Part shown: positions 1 through 8,683 of the stretch, piece by piece
Numbering within the stretch: position 1 is the first letter of the stretch
How the letters are laid out: each line of letters opens with the position of its first letter
Source of the DNA: JAGREO01 sp020446285
Lineage (GTDB): Bacteria > Pseudomonadota > Alphaproteobacteria > Geminicoccales > Geminicoccaceae
Length of the DNA stretch: 64,000 bases
Assembly (NCBI GenBank): GCA_041398005.1
Contig: JAWKVP010000008.1
Span: forward strand, 1 to 64,000
Direction of reading: 5' to 3'
Notes under the pieces: generated by a model
Databases searched by the model: none
What the model saw: the letters and a program-made list of their open reading frames with translations, nothing else
Told to the model about the DNA's origin: nothing
Translations under genes and position numbers: made by a program

Positions 1-600
1 CAGCGGCTTCTGGAGCTGGAGCCCGGCGATGTGCTGCTGCACCGTTTCAGCCCGACCGGCTTCTACTCTTCGGCCGTCAAGAACGACTTCCTTGCCGAAC
101 TCACGGCACGTTCCGAACGTCAGGTCGCGTTCAGCGATGAAGAGGATGGCGAAAACGGCCGGACGGCATTCTTCCAGCATGGCCGCGCCGGTCGCGGCGT
201 GTGGATGAGCGACGAGGATCTGGCGCGTGTCGGGCGGTGGCAGGGCAAGGGGTTCACGCTCGCCATGCGCACGCCGGACGATACCATGATCTTCGTGACA
301 CCGGAGGATGGCCGGCAGATCCGCCGCGATCAGGCCGACTGCATGGGCTGCCTGAGCCATTGCCGTTTCAGCAACTGGAAGGATCACGGCGACTATACCA
401 CCGGCAAGCTCACCGATCCGCGTTCCTTCTGCATCCAGAAGACATTGCAGGACATCGCCCACGGGACCGGCGACAGTCTCGAGAACCAGCTGATGTTTTC
501 AGGTCACAATGCCTATCGGTTCGCGCAGGATCCCTTCTATTCGAATGGCTTCATTCCCACGGTTCGCGAGCTCGTCGAGCGGATCCTGACGGGACGCTGA
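1..600 (+). CDS. Nitronate monooxygenase/NPD-type flavin oxidoreductase-like protein, C-terminal part
   Basis: The frame is open from base 1, so the start lies outside the window; 199 residues remain before the TGA. The C-terminal stretch contains a cysteine cluster (CMGCLSHC, about residues 115-122) and ends with a GHNAYRF...DPFYSNGFIPTV segment. This resembles the tail of long 2-nitropropane dioxygenase/nitronate monooxygenase family proteins of alphaproteobacteria, which are FMN enzymes acting on nitronates or related substrates. The flavin-binding barrel is not in the window, so the family call rests on recall of the tail only. A different flavin or iron-sulfur oxidoreductase is possible. 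The irr-like gene follows after 100 bp. Confidence 0.5.
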   Translation, partial: QRLLELEPGDVLLHRFSPTGFYSSAVKNDFLAELTARSERQVAFSDEEDGENGRTAFFQHGRAGRGVWMSDEDLARVGRWQGKGFTLAMRTPDDTMIFVTPEDGRQIRRDQADCMGCLSHCRFSNWKDHGDYTTGKLTDPRSFCIQKTLQDIAHGTGDSLENQLMFSGHNAYRFAQDPFYSNGFIPTVRELVERILTGR

Positions 601-651
601 TGCCCGTCGATATGCTGGTTGGCATGGTGCCGGCTTGACGTGGAGGGCAAA

Positions 652-670
652 GAGTACCAGATTGGTACTC
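652..670. promoter_or_regulatory. Inverted repeat operator upstream of irr-like gene
   Basis: A perfect inverted repeat, GAGTACC-N5-GGTACTC, lies 30 bp upstream of the ATG at 701. A possible -35 (TTGACG, 635-640) is followed at 17 bp by a weak -10 (CAGATT, 658-663), so the repeat would overlap the -10. It is not the usual Fur box or ICE element. Autoregulation by the downstream Fur-family protein is an inference. Confidence 0.45.
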
Positions 671-700
671 AATCCCTTCCTCAAGCGAACGATCATCTCA

Positions 701-1153
701 ATGACCGAACATTCACAGCAGGCCATGCACCGTCTCAACGAGGCCGGCCTGCGGCCGACACGACAGAGACTGGCCCTCGCCGAGCTTCTGATCCGCACCG
801 CGCCGCGCCATGTCACCGCCGAGGAGCTCTATCACGAGGCCTCGCTTGCGGGGATCCATGTCTCGCTGGCGACCATCTACAACACGCTTCACCAGTTCAC
901 CCAGGCCGGGTTGATGGGCGAGGTGGTGGTCGGTTCGGGGCAGTCCTATTTCGACACCACGCCACATTCCCATCACCATTTCTTCGACAAGAATACCGGC
1001 GAGATCTTCGACGTTCCCGACGATGCGGTGGATATCGGCAAGGTGCCGCAGGCGCCTCCGGGCAAGGTGATCGAGCGCGTGGATGTCGTCATCCGCATCC
1101 GCAACGCCACGCCCGAGGAACTCGCCGACGGCAGGGCGGTTCCCGCGGGATAG
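701..1153 (+). CDS. irr: Fur-family transcriptional regulator, Irr-like (iron/heme response)
   Basis: A 150-residue Fur-family repressor. The N-terminal winged helix is visible (RPTRQRLALAELL, then VSLATIYNTLHQF as recognition helix), followed by the dimerisation and metal domain. HSHHHFFD at about residues 89-96 matches the histidine-rich heme/metal motif of rhizobial Irr, and the following NTGEIFDVP is also Irr-like. Irr proteins control iron and heme genes in alphaproteobacteria. The ATG at 701 is chosen because the family begins just before the winged helix; an in-frame ATG at 635 would add 22 unrelated residues and run through the palindrome at 652-670. Fur/PerR classes are less likely because of the motif and the length. 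Confidence 0.8.
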   Translation: MTEHSQQAMHRLNEAGLRPTRQRLALAELLIRTAPRHVTAEELYHEASLAGIHVSLATIYNTLHQFTQAGLMGEVVVGSGQSYFDTTPHSHHHFFDKNTGEIFDVPDDAVDIGKVPQAPPGKVIERVDVVIRIRNATPEELADGRAVPAG

Positions 1154-1204
1154 AGCATCGGATAGCCCGCCGGATACCCCGGTGGATTGCCCAAGGGCAC
1201 GGTT

Positions 1205-1909
1205 TCAGGAATCGGGATCGTCGATCAGCGGGTCGGGCTTTGCGAAACGCTCGATGCCCTTGTCGATGTCGATGACGATGTGGTTGCCCTTCACCGAGAC
1301 CCCGTAGGGCCGCAATCCCTTGAAGGCGCGGCTGAGATTCTCGGGTGTCATGCCGAGCAGCGAGGCGAGGCGCCGCTTCTCGAATTCGAGGTCGAATGCG
1401 GATGCGCCGCCGGCCTGTTCCCTTTGCTGCAGGAGATAGTTCGCCAGTCTTTCGAGCGAGGTGCGCAGCTTGAGATTCTTGGTGATCTTGACGATGGCCC
1501 GGTAACGCTGGGCCAGTTCCGTGACGATGGCGCGCGCGAATTCATTGTCCACCTCGAAGACCGCGCGGACATCCTGGCTCGGAATGAGCACGATCCGGCT
1601 CTTTTCGAGCGTGCGCGCCGACATCAGATAGGGCGCGTCGCGGATCGTCGCCGCAAGGATGAAGGTCGAGATCGGCCGCACGGTGGCGATGCTGGTTTCC
1701 CGCCCGTTCCAGCCCGAGAACAGGTCGACCGAGCCGGACAGGATGATGTGCAGGAAATCGCTCGTCTCGCCCTCGGTGATCAGTTCGATCTGCGGCGGAA
1801 AGTTCTGGACATAGGCGCCGCGCATGAGCGCTCCGTAATGCTCGCCGGCCATTCCCGAGAACAGATGTAGGCGGCGAACCTCCGGATAGTCCGGCGAGGG
1901 CATGTCCAT
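1205..1909 (-). CDS. narR: Crp/Fnr-family regulator, NarR-like
   Basis: A 234-residue protein with a cyclic-nucleotide-binding-like beta roll (about 20-130), a long dimer helix and a C-terminal helix-turn-helix (KRRLASLLGMTPENLSRAFK). The recognition helix carries the E--SR pattern that reads TTGAY half-sites in FNR proteins. There are no cysteines at all, so it cannot hold an FNR-type iron-sulfur cluster. It is divergent from narK-narGHJI, the arrangement known for NarR, the nitrate/nitrite-responsive activator of nar genes in Paracoccus. A TTGAC-N4-GTCAA box lies 40 bp upstream of its start. The DNR/NnrR group (NO sensing) is the main alternative, and the symbol is an inference from context. 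Confidence 0.72.
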   Translation of the reverse strand: MDMPSPDYPEVRRLHLFSGMAGEHYGALMRGAYVQNFPPQIELITEGETSDFLHIILSGSVDLFSGWNGRETSIATVRPISTFILAATIRDAPYLMSARTLEKSRIVLIPSQDVRAVFEVDNEFARAIVTELAQRYRAIVKITKNLKLRTSLERLANYLLQQREQAGGASAFDLEFEKRRLASLLGMTPENLSRAFKGLRPYGVSVKGNHIVIDIDKGIERFAKPDPLIDDPDS

Positions 1910-1948
1910 ATCGGCGGCAACTCCTTTCAGCCCCAGTCAACGCCGGAA

Positions 1949-1962
1949 TTGACAAATGTCAA
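1949..1962. promoter_or_regulatory. FNR-type box, perfect palindrome
   Basis: TTGAC-AAAT-GTCAA is a fully symmetric FNR/NNR-class site. It sits 40 bp upstream of the narR-like ATG (1909) and about 195 bp upstream of narK. Because of its closeness to narR, autoregulation is the likeliest role. Confidence 0.65.
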
Positions 1963-2063
1963 TCCAATGATTGCGGTGTGCGGTGGCCCGATCTGACGCA
2001 AGTCTCGACCGCTCATGATAAAAGACTGCAAGTCATTTATTTATAAGCATATTTTTTGAATCT

Positions 2064-2077
2064 CTGATCCAGATCAA
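2064..2077. promoter_or_regulatory. FNR-type box upstream of narK
   Basis: CTGAT-CCAG-ATCAA differs by one base from the FNR consensus TTGAT-N4-ATCAA. It ends 80 bp before the narK start codon, inside an AT-rich stretch (about 2030-2060), and is well placed to activate narK-narGHJI under low oxygen through an FNR or NarR-type protein. Confidence 0.65.
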
Positions 2078-2157
2078 GGGAAATGCGGATATCCGGCTGC
2101 AGGTTTTGCCCGATCCCTACGGGAACGGAACAACACGGCAGCACCGGAGACCCCTTC

Positions 2158-4884
2158 ATGCAGATTGCCGCCACACACGCGGACCGCAACCGCGCACTTG
2201 GCCTGAGTACGCTCGCCTTTACCGCCTGTTTCGCGGTCTGGACGATCTTTTCCATCATCGGTGTCGCCATCAAGGGCGAGCTGGGCCTGAGCGAATCGGA
2301 GTTCGGCCTGCTCGTCGCGACGCCCATCCTGACCGGCTCGGTCACCCGCCTGTTTCTCGGTGTCTGGACCGAGAAATATGGTGGCCGGCTGGTCTTCTCG
2401 GCACAGATGCTGCTGACCGCATGCGCCACCTGGCTGCTCACGCTCGCCGACAGCTACACGATGTATCTGATCGCGGCGCTGGGCATCGGCCTTGCGGGCG
2501 GCTCGTTCATCATCGGCGTCGCCTATGTGAGCCGCTGGTACGATGCCGGCCATCAGGGCACCGCGCTTGGCATCTTCGGTGCGGGCAATGTCGGTGCGGC
2601 GGTGACCAAGTTCCTAGCACCGTTCGTCATGGTCGCCTATGGCTGGCACGGTGTCGCCCATGTCTGGGCGGTGGGGCTCGCCATCATGGGCGTGCTGTTC
2701 TTCATCTTCGCCAAGGACGATCCCGAGATCGTCGATCGTCGTGCGAAGGGCATTCGCGCACCCTCGCTGGCCGAACAGTTCGCGCCGTTGAAGAACCTGC
2801 AGGTCTGGCGCTTCTCGCTCTACTACTTCTTCGTCTTCGGCGGTTTCGTCGCTCTGGCGCTGTGGATGCCGCACTATCTGATCGACGTTTACGGTGTCGA
2901 TGTCACGACGGCGGGCATGGCGGCGGCCTCGTTCAGCCTGTCGGCATCGCTCTTTCGCGCCTATGGCGGTCACCTGTCCGACAAGTTCGGTGCGCGAACG
3001 GTCATGTACTGGACGTTCGGTTTCTCGCTGATCTTCCTCATGATGCTGTCCTACCCGCCGACCGACTATGTCGTGCAGGGCAAGAACGGGCCGATCGCGT
3101 TCTCGACCGAGCTGGATTTCTGGCCGTTCGTCATCATCCTGTTCGGGCTCGGTTTCTTCATGAGCCTCGGCAAGGCGGCGGTCTACAAGCATATCCCGGT
3201 CTATTATCCGCGGCATGTCGGTGCCGTCGGCGGTCTCGTCGGCATGATCGGCGGTCTCGGCGGTTTCGTCCTGCCGATCGTCTTCGGTGCGGCCCTCGAC
3301 CTTACCGGCATCTTCACCTCGTGCTTCGCGATCCTTCTGGCCCTTGTCGCGGTCATGCTGGCCTGGATGCACCTGTCGATCCGTGCAATGGAGCGCGCCG
3401 CACTCGGCGAGCATCTCGACAGTCTGCCGACGCTGCCGGAACTTCAGGAAATCCACGTTCCCGGCAGGACGGAAATGCCGCGGGTGCTGGATGACTGGGA
3501 GCCCGAGAACGAGACGTTCTGGGCCGACAAGGGGCGCCGGATCGCCAGCCGCAATCTGTGGATCTCGATCCCGGCACTGCTTCTCGCCTTTTCGGTGTGG
3601 ATGGTCTGGTCGATGGTCGTGGCCCGGCTGCCCGCCATCGGTTTCGAATTCTCGACCGGCCAGCTCTTCTGGCTGGCGGCCCTGCCGGGGCTCTCGGGAG
3701 CGACGCTGCGGATCTTCTACAGCTTCATGGTGCCGATCTTCGGCGGTCGCCTGTGGACGACGCTTTCCACCGCCTCGCTGCTGCTGCCCGCCATGGGCAT
3801 CGGCTATGCCGTGCAGAACCCGGAAACGCCCTATCTGATCTTCCTCACCCTCGCCCTGCTGTGCGGCTTCGGCGGCGGCAATTTCGCCTCGTCGATGGCC
3901 AATATCGCCTTCTTCTTCCCGCGGGCGGAAAAGGGCAACGCTCTCGCCCTGAATGCGGGGCTGGGCAATCTCGGTGTGTCGGTCATGCAGTTTCTCGTGC
4001 CGATCGTCATCACCGCCGGCGTGTTCGGGGCGATGGGCGGCGCGCCGCAGACACTGGCGGAGGGCGGCGAATTGTGGATGCAGAATGCGGGCTTCGTCTG
4101 GGTGCCGTTCATTCTGGTCGCCACCATCGCTGCCTGGCTCGGCATGAACGACATCGCCGATGCGCGGGCGAGCTTCCGCGAACAGTCGATCATCTTCAGC
4201 CGCAAGCACAACTGGCTGATGTGCCTGCTCTACACCGGAACCTTCGGCAGCTTCATCGGCTATTCCGCCGGCTTCCCGCTGCTGACCAGGCTCGCCTTTC
4301 CCGAGGTGAACGCGCTGCAGTTCGTGTTCCTCGGTCCGCTGGTGGGCGCACTCAGCCGTGCCGGTACGGGCTGGGTCAGCGACCGCTTCGGCGGCGGGCG
4401 GGTCACGTTCTGGACCTTCGCCGGAATGATCCTCGCGGTGCTCTGCGTGATCGCTTCGCTGGGTGCGGGCAGTTTCGCCGGCTTCTTTGCGGCATTCATG
4501 GCGCTGTTCTTCCTGACCGGTGTCGGCAATGCCTCCACCTTCCAGATGATCCCGGCGATCATGGGGCGCGAGGTCCCGCGCCTGATGCCCGAACTGGAGG
4601 GCACGGCACTGCGCCGGCAATCCGAACGCGAGAGTGCCGCGATCATCGCGTTTACCAGCGCCATCGCCGCCTACGGGGCCTTCTTCATCCCCAAGGCGTA
4701 TGGCACCTCGATCGCGATGAGCGGATCGCCCGTCGGCGCGCTCTGGGCATTCCTGCTCTTCTATGCGGTCTGCCTGATCGTCACCTGGGTCTTCTACACA
4801 CGGCCCGGCGGGCTTCTCCATGACCTCGAACGGCACGGCAAGCCGGTGATGTCCGGAGCCGGACAGGCCGAGCCCGCCCGATGA
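2158..4884 (+). CDS. narK: Fused NarK1-NarK2 nitrate/nitrite transporter
   Basis: The protein has 908 residues, about twice the usual NarK length, and contains two consecutive major-facilitator modules of about 12 helices each. The first covers roughly residues 10-430, then a soluble linker (about 435-475, rich in E/P/R), and the second covers about 480-900. Fused proteins of this kind are known from Paracoccus and other alphaproteobacteria. In them the NarK1 half is thought to act as a nitrate/proton symporter and the NarK2 half as a nitrate/nitrite antiporter. The ATG at 2158 follows a GGAG at 8 bp; an upstream in-frame ATG at 2083 lacks such a site. narG follows after 64 bp, so nitrate import and reduction are made together. 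Confidence 0.9.
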   Translation: MQIAATHADRNRALGLSTLAFTACFAVWTIFSIIGVAIKGELGLSESEFGLLVATPILTGSVTRLFLGVWTEKYGGRLVFSAQMLLTACATWLLTLADSYTMYLIAALGIGLAGGSFIIGVAYVSRWYDAGHQGTALGIFGAGNVGAAVTKFLAPFVMVAYGWHGVAHVWAVGLAIMGVLFFIFAKDDPEIVDRRAKGIRAPSLAEQFAPLKNLQVWRFSLYYFFVFGGFVALALWMPHYLIDVYGVDVTTAGMAAASFSLSASLFRAYGGHLSDKFGARTVMYWTFGFSLIFLMMLSYPPTDYVVQGKNGPIAFSTELDFWPFVIILFGLGFFMSLGKAAVYKHIPVYYPRHVGAVGGLVGMIGGLGGFVLPIVFGAALDLTGIFTSCFAILLALVAVMLAWMHLSIRAMERAALGEHLDSLPTLPELQEIHVPGRTEMPRVLDDWEPENETFWADKGRRIASRNLWISIPALLLAFSVWMVWSMVVARLPAIGFEFSTGQLFWLAALPGLSGATLRIFYSFMVPIFGGRLWTTLSTASLLLPAMGIGYAVQNPETPYLIFLTLALLCGFGGGNFASSMANIAFFFPRAEKGNALALNAGLGNLGVSVMQFLVPIVITAGVFGAMGGAPQTLAEGGELWMQNAGFVWVPFILVATIAAWLGMNDIADARASFREQSIIFSRKHNWLMCLLYTGTFGSFIGYSAGFPLLTRLAFPEVNALQFVFLGPLVGALSRAGTGWVSDRFGGGRVTFWTFAGMILAVLCVIASLGAGSFAGFFAAFMALFFLTGVGNASTFQMIPAIMGREVPRLMPELEGTALRRQSERESAAIIAFTSAIAAYGAFFIPKAYGTSIAMSGSPVGALWAFLLFYAVCLIVTWVFYTRPGGLLHDLERHGKPVMSGAGQAEPAR

Positions 4885-4948
4885 CCGCGAACCGCCACGC
4901 CCGGCGTCCGGGGACGCCCGTGTCACCGAAACATCAAGGGACAGCAAG

Positions 4949-7900
4949 ATGAGCCATCTCCTCGACAGACTGAACTTCCTCCAGTCGAAGGAACGGGAGA
5001 CCTTTGCCAACGGTCATGGCGAGGTCACCCGCGAGAACAGGGACTGGGAGGAGACCTACAGGAACCGCTGGCGCCACGACAAGATCGTGCGCTCCACCCA
5101 CGGGGTGAACTGCACCGGGTCGTGCTCCTGGAAGATCTATGTGAAATCCGGGATCGTCACCTGGGAGACGCAGCAGACCGACTATCCGCGCACCCGGCCG
5201 GATCTGCCCAACCACGAGCCGCGCGGCTGTGCCCGCGGCGCCTCCTACAGCTGGTATCTCTATTCCGCCAACCGGGTGAAGAACCCGCTGGTTCGCGGCC
5301 GGCTGATGAAGGCGTGGCGCGAGATGCGCCGTACCCGGAGCCCGATCGAGGCGTGGACGGCCATCCAGAACGACCCGGCCTTGCGGCAGGGCTATGTCGC
5401 GACGCGCGGCAAGGGCGGCTTCGTCCGCGCGAGCTGGCAGGAGGCGACCGAGATCGTCGCCGCCGCCAATGCCTACACGGCAAAGACCCATGGACCCGAC
5501 CGGATCTTCGGCTTTTCGCCGATCCCGGCGATGTCGATGATCTCCTATGCTGCCGGCTCGCGCTATCTCTCGCTTCTGGGCGGGACCTGCATGTCGTTCT
5601 ACGACTGGTATTGCGACCTGCCGCCGGCCTCGCCGATGACCTGGGGCGAGCAGACCGACGTGCCGGAATCGGCCGACTGGTACAATTCGGATTACCTGCT
5701 GCTGTGGGGCTCCAACGTGCCGCAGACGCGCACGCCAGACGCCCATTTCTACACCGAGGTGCGCTACAAGGGGGCGAAGTCGGCGGTGATCTGTCCGGAC
5801 TATTCGGAAGCCGCCAAGTTCGCCGATATCTGGCTGAACGCCAAGCAGGGAACCGACGCAGCACTGGGCATGGCGTTCGGCCATGTCATCCTGCGCGAGT
5901 TCCACCTCGACCGGCAGGCGGAATATTTCGAGGACTATTGCAGGAAATATTCCGACTTTCCGATGCTGGTGAAGCTGGAAGAGAAGGATGGTTCGCTCGT
6001 TCCCGGGCGCTTTCTGCGGGCGAATGACCTTGATGGCGGGCTGGGCGAGGACAACCATCCCGAATGGAAGACCGTCGCCCTCGACGAGACCACCGGCAAC
6101 CTCGTCTCGCCCAATGGCTCCATCGGCTATCGCTGGGGAGAGCAGGGCGAGTGGAACCTCGAGGAAATGGCCGGCGGGATCGAGACCCGGCTGAAGATGT
6201 CGCTGGTCCTCGACAGCGACCATGACGATGTTCTCGGTGTCGATTTCCCCTATTTCGGCGCCGGTGCCACCGAGGCTTTCTCCACCGGTGACGAGCGCCC
6301 GGACGTCATGACCCGGAACGTTCCGGTCAGGCGGATCCGGACGAAGGACGGCGAAATCGCGGTTGCCACCGTCTTCGACCTGTTCTGCGCCAATTACGGC
6401 CTCGACCGGGGGCTCGGCGGCGACTGGGTGGCGAAGTCGTTCGACGAGGATGTGCCGGGCACGCCCGCCTGGGCGGAACGGATCACCGGCGTCGACCGCG
6501 CGAAGATCGTCCATGTCGCCCGCGAGTTCGCCGCCAACGCCGAAAAGACGCATGGCCGGTCCATGATCATCGTCGGTGCCGGAATGAACCACTGGTACCA
6601 CATGGACATGAACTATCGCGGCATCATCAACATGCTGGTGATGTGCGGCTGTGTCGGCAAGTCCGGTGGCGGCTGGGCGCACTATGTCGGTCAGGAGAAG
6701 CTGCGGCCGCAGACCGGCTGGCTGCCGGTGGCCTTCGCGCTCGACTGGGGTCGGCCGCCGCGGCACATGAACTCGACCTCGGCCTGGTACGCCCATGCCG
6801 ACCAGTGGCGCTACGAGACGCTGACCGCGGGCGAGATCCTCTCACCCACCGCACCTGCCGGCGACTGGGATATCGGCCTCATCGACTACAATATCCGTGC
6901 CGAACGCATGGGCTGGCTGCCCTCCGCACCGCAGTTGAAGACCAACCCGCTGGAAGTGGCGAAAGCCGCGAAGAATGCGGGCATGGAGGTGGCTCCCTAT
7001 GTCGCGGAGCAGCTGAAATCCGGCGCGCTCGAAATGTCCTGCGAGGATCCCGACGCGCCCGAGAACTGGCCGCGCAACCTGTTCGTCTGGCGCTCGAACC
7101 TGCTCGGCTCGTCCGGCAAGGGACACGAATATTTCCTCAAGCACCTGCTCGGCACCGACAATGGCGTGATGGGCAAGGATCTGGGCGAGGAAGGGGGCGC
7201 GCTTCCCAAGGAGGCGAAGTGGCACGAGGAAGCGCCGCGCGGCAAGCTCGACCTGCTCGTGACCATCGATTTCCGCATGTCCACGACCTGCGTCTATTCC
7301 GACATCGTCCTGCCCACCGCGAGCTGGTACGAAAAGGACGATCTGAACACCTCGGACATGCACCCCTTCATCCATCCGCTGCAGGCGGCGGTGGATCCGG
7401 CCTATGAATCGAAGTCCGACTGGGAGATCTTCAAGTCGCTGGCGAAGACGTTCCAGGAGATCGTTCCGGGCTATCTCGGTCAGGAGACCGATATCGTCGC
7501 GCTGCCGATCCTGCACGACACGCCCGCCGAGATCGCGCAGGACGAGGTGAGGGACTGGAAGAAGGGCGAATGCGAGCTGATCCCCGGCCGGACAGCGCCC
7601 AACTTCATCGCCGTCGAACGCGACTATACCGCGATCCACGATCGTTTCACGGCACTCGGGCCGCTGCTCGACAAGCTCGGCAATGGCGGCAAGGGCATTT
7701 CGTGGAACACCGGCGACGAGGTGAAGGCGCTCGGGGAGCTGAACGGCACGAGGCTCGACGGTCCGGCGCGCGGATGTCCGGTGATGGAGACGGCGATCGA
7801 CGCCGCCGAAGCCGTGCTGATGCTGGCACCGGAAACCAATGGCGAGGTCGCGGTGAAGGCGTGGCAGGCGCTGGGCAAGGCCACCGGACGCGATCACACC

Positions 7901-8683
7901 CATCTCGCCGAGGGTGAGCATCACAACAAGATCCGCTTTCGCGACATCGCCGCCCAGCCGCGCAAGATCATCTCCTCGCCCACCTGGTCGGGCATCGAGA
8001 GCGAGCATGTCAGCTACAATGCCGGCTACACCAACGTTCACGAGCTGATCCCCTGGCGCACGCTCACCGGCCGCCAGCAGCTCTATCAGGATCATCTGTG
8101 GATGCGTGCTTTCGGTGAAGGCTTCATGTCCTATCGTCCGCCGGTGGACCTCAAGTCGGTCACCGATGCGATCCATGTCGACAGGGACGATCCGCATGTC
8201 GTGCTGAACTTCATCACGCCGCACCAGAAATGGGGCATCCACTCCACCTATACCGACAATCTGTTGATGCTCACCCTCAATCGCGGCGGTCCGGTGATCT
8301 GGATCTCCGAGAACGACGCGAAAACGGCGGGTATCGTCGATAATGACTGGGTGGAACTCTACAATGCCAACGGTGCGCTCACCGCGCGGGCGGTGGTGTC
8401 GCAGCGGATGAAGGACGGAACGACCTTCATGTATCACGCCCAGGAAAAGATCGTGAACACGCCGGGCTCGCAACGGACCGGCCTGCGCGGCGGTATCCAC
8501 AATTCGGTCACGCGGGCGGTGCTCAAACCCACCCACATGATCGGCGGCTACGCCCAGCAATCCTACGGGTTCAACTATTACGGAACCGTGGGTTCGAATC
8601 GCGATGAATTCGTCATCGTCCGGAAAATGAACAAGGTCGACTGGCTCGATGACGAAGCCATTTCGACGGAGGCCGCGGAATGA
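4949..8683 (+). CDS. narG: Respiratory nitrate reductase alpha subunit
   Basis: The 1244-residue catalytic subunit of the membrane-bound, cytoplasm-facing nitrate reductase; it reduces nitrate to nitrite at a Mo-bis-MGD centre. The FS0 cluster ligands are visible as H51, C55, C59 and C94 (HGVNCTGSC, then GCARG), the His/3Cys set of NarG. The molybdenum ligand Asp is D223 in YCDLPPASP. Length and spacing match family norms. No Tat signal is present, as expected for NarG, which stays in the cytoplasm with NarJ's help. A good Shine-Dalgarno (AAGGGA) precedes the ATG. narH overlaps its stop by 4 bp. Confidence 0.97.
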   Translation: MSHLLDRLNFLQSKERETFANGHGEVTRENRDWEETYRNRWRHDKIVRSTHGVNCTGSCSWKIYVKSGIVTWETQQTDYPRTRPDLPNHEPRGCARGASYSWYLYSANRVKNPLVRGRLMKAWREMRRTRSPIEAWTAIQNDPALRQGYVATRGKGGFVRASWQEATEIVAAANAYTAKTHGPDRIFGFSPIPAMSMISYAAGSRYLSLLGGTCMSFYDWYCDLPPASPMTWGEQTDVPESADWYNSDYLLLWGSNVPQTRTPDAHFYTEVRYKGAKSAVICPDYSEAAKFADIWLNAKQGTDAALGMAFGHVILREFHLDRQAEYFEDYCRKYSDFPMLVKLEEKDGSLVPGRFLRANDLDGGLGEDNHPEWKTVALDETTGNLVSPNGSIGYRWGEQGEWNLEEMAGGIETRLKMSLVLDSDHDDVLGVDFPYFGAGATEAFSTGDERPDVMTRNVPVRRIRTKDGEIAVATVFDLFCANYGLDRGLGGDWVAKSFDEDVPGTPAWAERITGVDRAKIVHVAREFAANAEKTHGRSMIIVGAGMNHWYHMDMNYRGIINMLVMCGCVGKSGGGWAHYVGQEKLRPQTGWLPVAFALDWGRPPRHMNSTSAWYAHADQWRYETLTAGEILSPTAPAGDWDIGLIDYNIRAERMGWLPSAPQLKTNPLEVAKAAKNAGMEVAPYVAEQLKSGALEMSCEDPDAPENWPRNLFVWRSNLLGSSGKGHEYFLKHLLGTDNGVMGKDLGEEGGALPKEAKWHEEAPRGKLDLLVTIDFRMSTTCVYSDIVLPTASWYEKDDLNTSDMHPFIHPLQAAVDPAYESKSDWEIFKSLAKTFQEIVPGYLGQETDIVALPILHDTPAEIAQDEVRDWKKGECELIPGRTAPNFIAVERDYTAIHDRFTALGPLLDKLGNGGKGISWNTGDEVKALGELNGTRLDGPARGCPVMETAIDAAEAVLMLAPETNGEVAVKAWQALGKATGRDHTHLAEGEHHNKIRFRDIAAQPRKIISSPTWSGIESEHVSYNAGYTNVHELIPWRTLTGRQQLYQDHLWMRAFGEGFMSYRPPVDLKSVTDAIHVDRDDPHVVLNFITPHQKWGIHSTYTDNLLMLTLNRGGPVIWISENDAKTAGIVDNDWVELYNANGALTARAVVSQRMKDGTTFMYHAQEKIVNTPGSQRTGLRGGIHNSVTRAVLKPTHMIGGYAQQSYGFNYYGTVGSNRDEFVIVRKMNKVDWLDDEAISTEAAE

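Noticed and set aside
2614..5010. Long minus-strand open frame (798 codons) opposite narK
   Set aside because: It is antisense to a clear transporter, is dominated by Arg/Asp/Glu/His as expected for the complement of high-GC coding DNA, and shows no domain.
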